From contig CAKQDQ010000124.1 of NCBI GenBank assembly GCA_934229335.1, positions 1 to 6,917 of the forward strand: a stretch of 6,917 nt of DNA. Reading direction: 5' to 3'. Below are positions 5,910 to 6,917 of the stretch, in pieces. Under the pieces are notes generated by a model that ran no database searches, was not told the origin of the DNA, and saw only the letters and a program-made list of their open reading frames with translations. Positions within the stretch are counted from its first letter, which is position 1, and the number at the start of each line of letters is the position of its first letter. The position numbers and the translations under genes were made by a program. Source of the stretch: an uncultured Prevotella sp. (GTDB lineage: Bacteria > Bacteroidota > Bacteroidia > Bacteroidales > Bacteroidaceae).

Positions 5910-6917
5910 ATGCTTACACTCAAACTCATTACAGAAGAGAAAGAAAGAGTTATTAAAGGACTTCAGAAAAAGTGCTTCAAGAATGCAGAGGAAGCCATAG
6001 ACAATGTCCTTGCCCTTGACAAAAAACGCCGTGAAGCACAGCAGCAACTTGACGCTTGCCTTGCTGAGCAGAAGAAGGCAGCAGCGGAAATAGGTAAACT
6101 TATGAAGGCAGGCGACAAAGAGGCTGCTGAGAAAGCAAAAGTGGCTGTTGCCGGGTTGAAGGAAAAAAGTAAGGAACTCGAAAATACCATGAACAATGCA
6201 CAGCAGGAAGTAAACACACTTCTCTGCCAGATTCCTAACATACCATACGATGAGGTACCAGAAGGTTCATGTGCCGAGGACAACCACGTGGTTAAGAGTA
6301 ACTTAAAGGAATGTGACGGAAGTGATACTGTAGGCTCATGGACAGTAAACCCTGAAAACGCGAAAGCAAAGTTGCCGCACTGGGAACTTGCTAAAAAATA
6401 TAATCTCATAGACTTCGACCTCGGTGTAAAGATAACAGGTGCAGGTTTCCCTGTATACATAGGTAAAGGTGCAAGACTTCAACGTGCACTCATAAACTTC
6501 TTCCTTGACGAAGCACGTGCTGCTGGTTATACAGAGATTATGCCTCCTACTGTTGTTAATCAGGCATCTGGTTACGGAACTGGTCAGTTACCTGACAAGG
6601 AAGGACAGATGTACCACTGCGAGGTAGATGACCTTTACCTTATACCTACAGCTGAGGTACCTGTTACGAACATCTACCGTGACGTTATTCTCGATGAGAA
6701 AGATCTTCCTATAAAGAATTGTGCATACACACAATGCTTCCGTCGCGAGGCAGGTAGTTATGGAAAAGACGTACGTGGTCTTAACCGTCTGCATGAATTC
6801 TCTAAGATTGAGATTGTACGCATTGATAAGCCAGAACACTCTAAGGAGTCACACAAAGAGATGCTCGCTCATGTTGAAGGTCTTTTGAAGAAACTAGAAC
6901 TGCCATACCGTATACTC
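5910..6917 (+). CDS. serS: Seryl-tRNA synthetase, 3' end cut by the window
   Basis: The frame starts at ATG 5910 and stays open to the last base: 336 residues of a protein usually about 420 long. The enzyme charges tRNA-Ser (and tRNA-Sec where present) with serine in the cytoplasm. Residues 1 to about 110 form the N-terminal tRNA-binding arm, a long antiparallel coiled coil rich in Lys, Glu, Ala and Gln, followed by LLCQIPNIPYDEVPEG. The class II catalytic domain follows, with motif 1 around 187-213 (GARLQRALINFFLDEA...), the serine-binding TAE loop at 247-249, and motif 2 from FRRE (277-280) through GLNRLHEFSKIE. Motif 3 lies beyond the edge. The start is supported by its MLTLKLI opening and the A-rich AAAATAAA just before it. 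It is expressed from its own promoter at 5807-5838. No anomaly is seen. Confidence 0.97.
   Translation, partial: MLTLKLITEEKERVIKGLQKKCFKNAEEAIDNVLALDKKRREAQQQLDACLAEQKKAAAEIGKLMKAGDKEAAEKAKVAVAGLKEKSKELENTMNNAQQEVNTLLCQIPNIPYDEVPEGSCAEDNHVVKSNLKECDGSDTVGSWTVNPENAKAKLPHWELAKKYNLIDFDLGVKITGAGFPVYIGKGARLQRALINFFLDEARAAGYTEIMPPTVVNQASGYGTGQLPDKEGQMYHCEVDDLYLIPTAEVPVTNIYRDVILDEKDLPIKNCAYTQCFRREAGSYGKDVRGLNRLHEFSKIEIVRIDKPEHSKESHKEMLAHVEGLLKKLELPYRIL

Noticed and set aside
5963..6460. Minus-strand open frame of 165 codons opposite serS
   Set aside because: It lies fully inside a certain serS gene. Its Ala/Ser/Phe-rich translation mirrors the Lys/Glu/Ala-rich coiled-coil arm.

Overview
The window looks like ordinary chromosomal DNA from a Bacteroidota bacterium, most likely a Prevotella-like member of the Bacteroidales. 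Three things suggest this. Two intergenic regions carry the Bacteroidota-type promoter (TTTG, 20 bp, TAnnTTTG). Start codons are preceded by A-rich stretches rather than Shine-Dalgarno sites. The protein families and their sequence flavour (a GCSAGG-type S9 peptidase, a GH28 glycosidase, a PG_1098-like methyltransferase) are typical of the group. All six genes lie on the + strand. The genus is inference; no rRNA or other species marker is present.

Layout. (1) 1-1014: the C-terminal part of a prolyl-oligopeptidase/DPP-IV-like serine peptidase, with its full Ser-Asp-His triad. (2) 1042-1073: a clear promoter. It drives an apparent three-gene operon: a secreted GH28 pectin-type glycosidase (1104-2483), a CobW/COG0523 GTP-dependent metallochaperone with a very histidine-rich insert (2483-3778, overlapping the previous stop by one base), and a THUMP-like class I SAM methyltransferase (3784-5019, 5 bp downstream). 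(3) 5158-5802: an AlkD-like HEAT-repeat protein after a 138-bp gap with no convincing promoter or terminator. (4) 5807-5838: a second promoter with the same -7 octamer and spacing, then a leader with a small hairpin, then the 5' part of serS (5910 to the window edge).

How they fit together. The peptidase and GH28 enzyme fit a saccharolytic, proteolytic gut or oral lifestyle. The metallochaperone suggests adaptation to zinc or another transition metal. The methyltransferase, AlkD-like protein and SerS are nucleic-acid or translation functions. The operon seems functionally mixed, and co-transcription is inferred only from spacing. I found no mobile element, CRISPR array, tRNA, rRNA or clearly new multi-gene system. 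The most interesting items are the His-rich metallochaperone, the methyltransferase of unknown substrate, and the AlkD-like protein that seems to lack the known catalytic residues.
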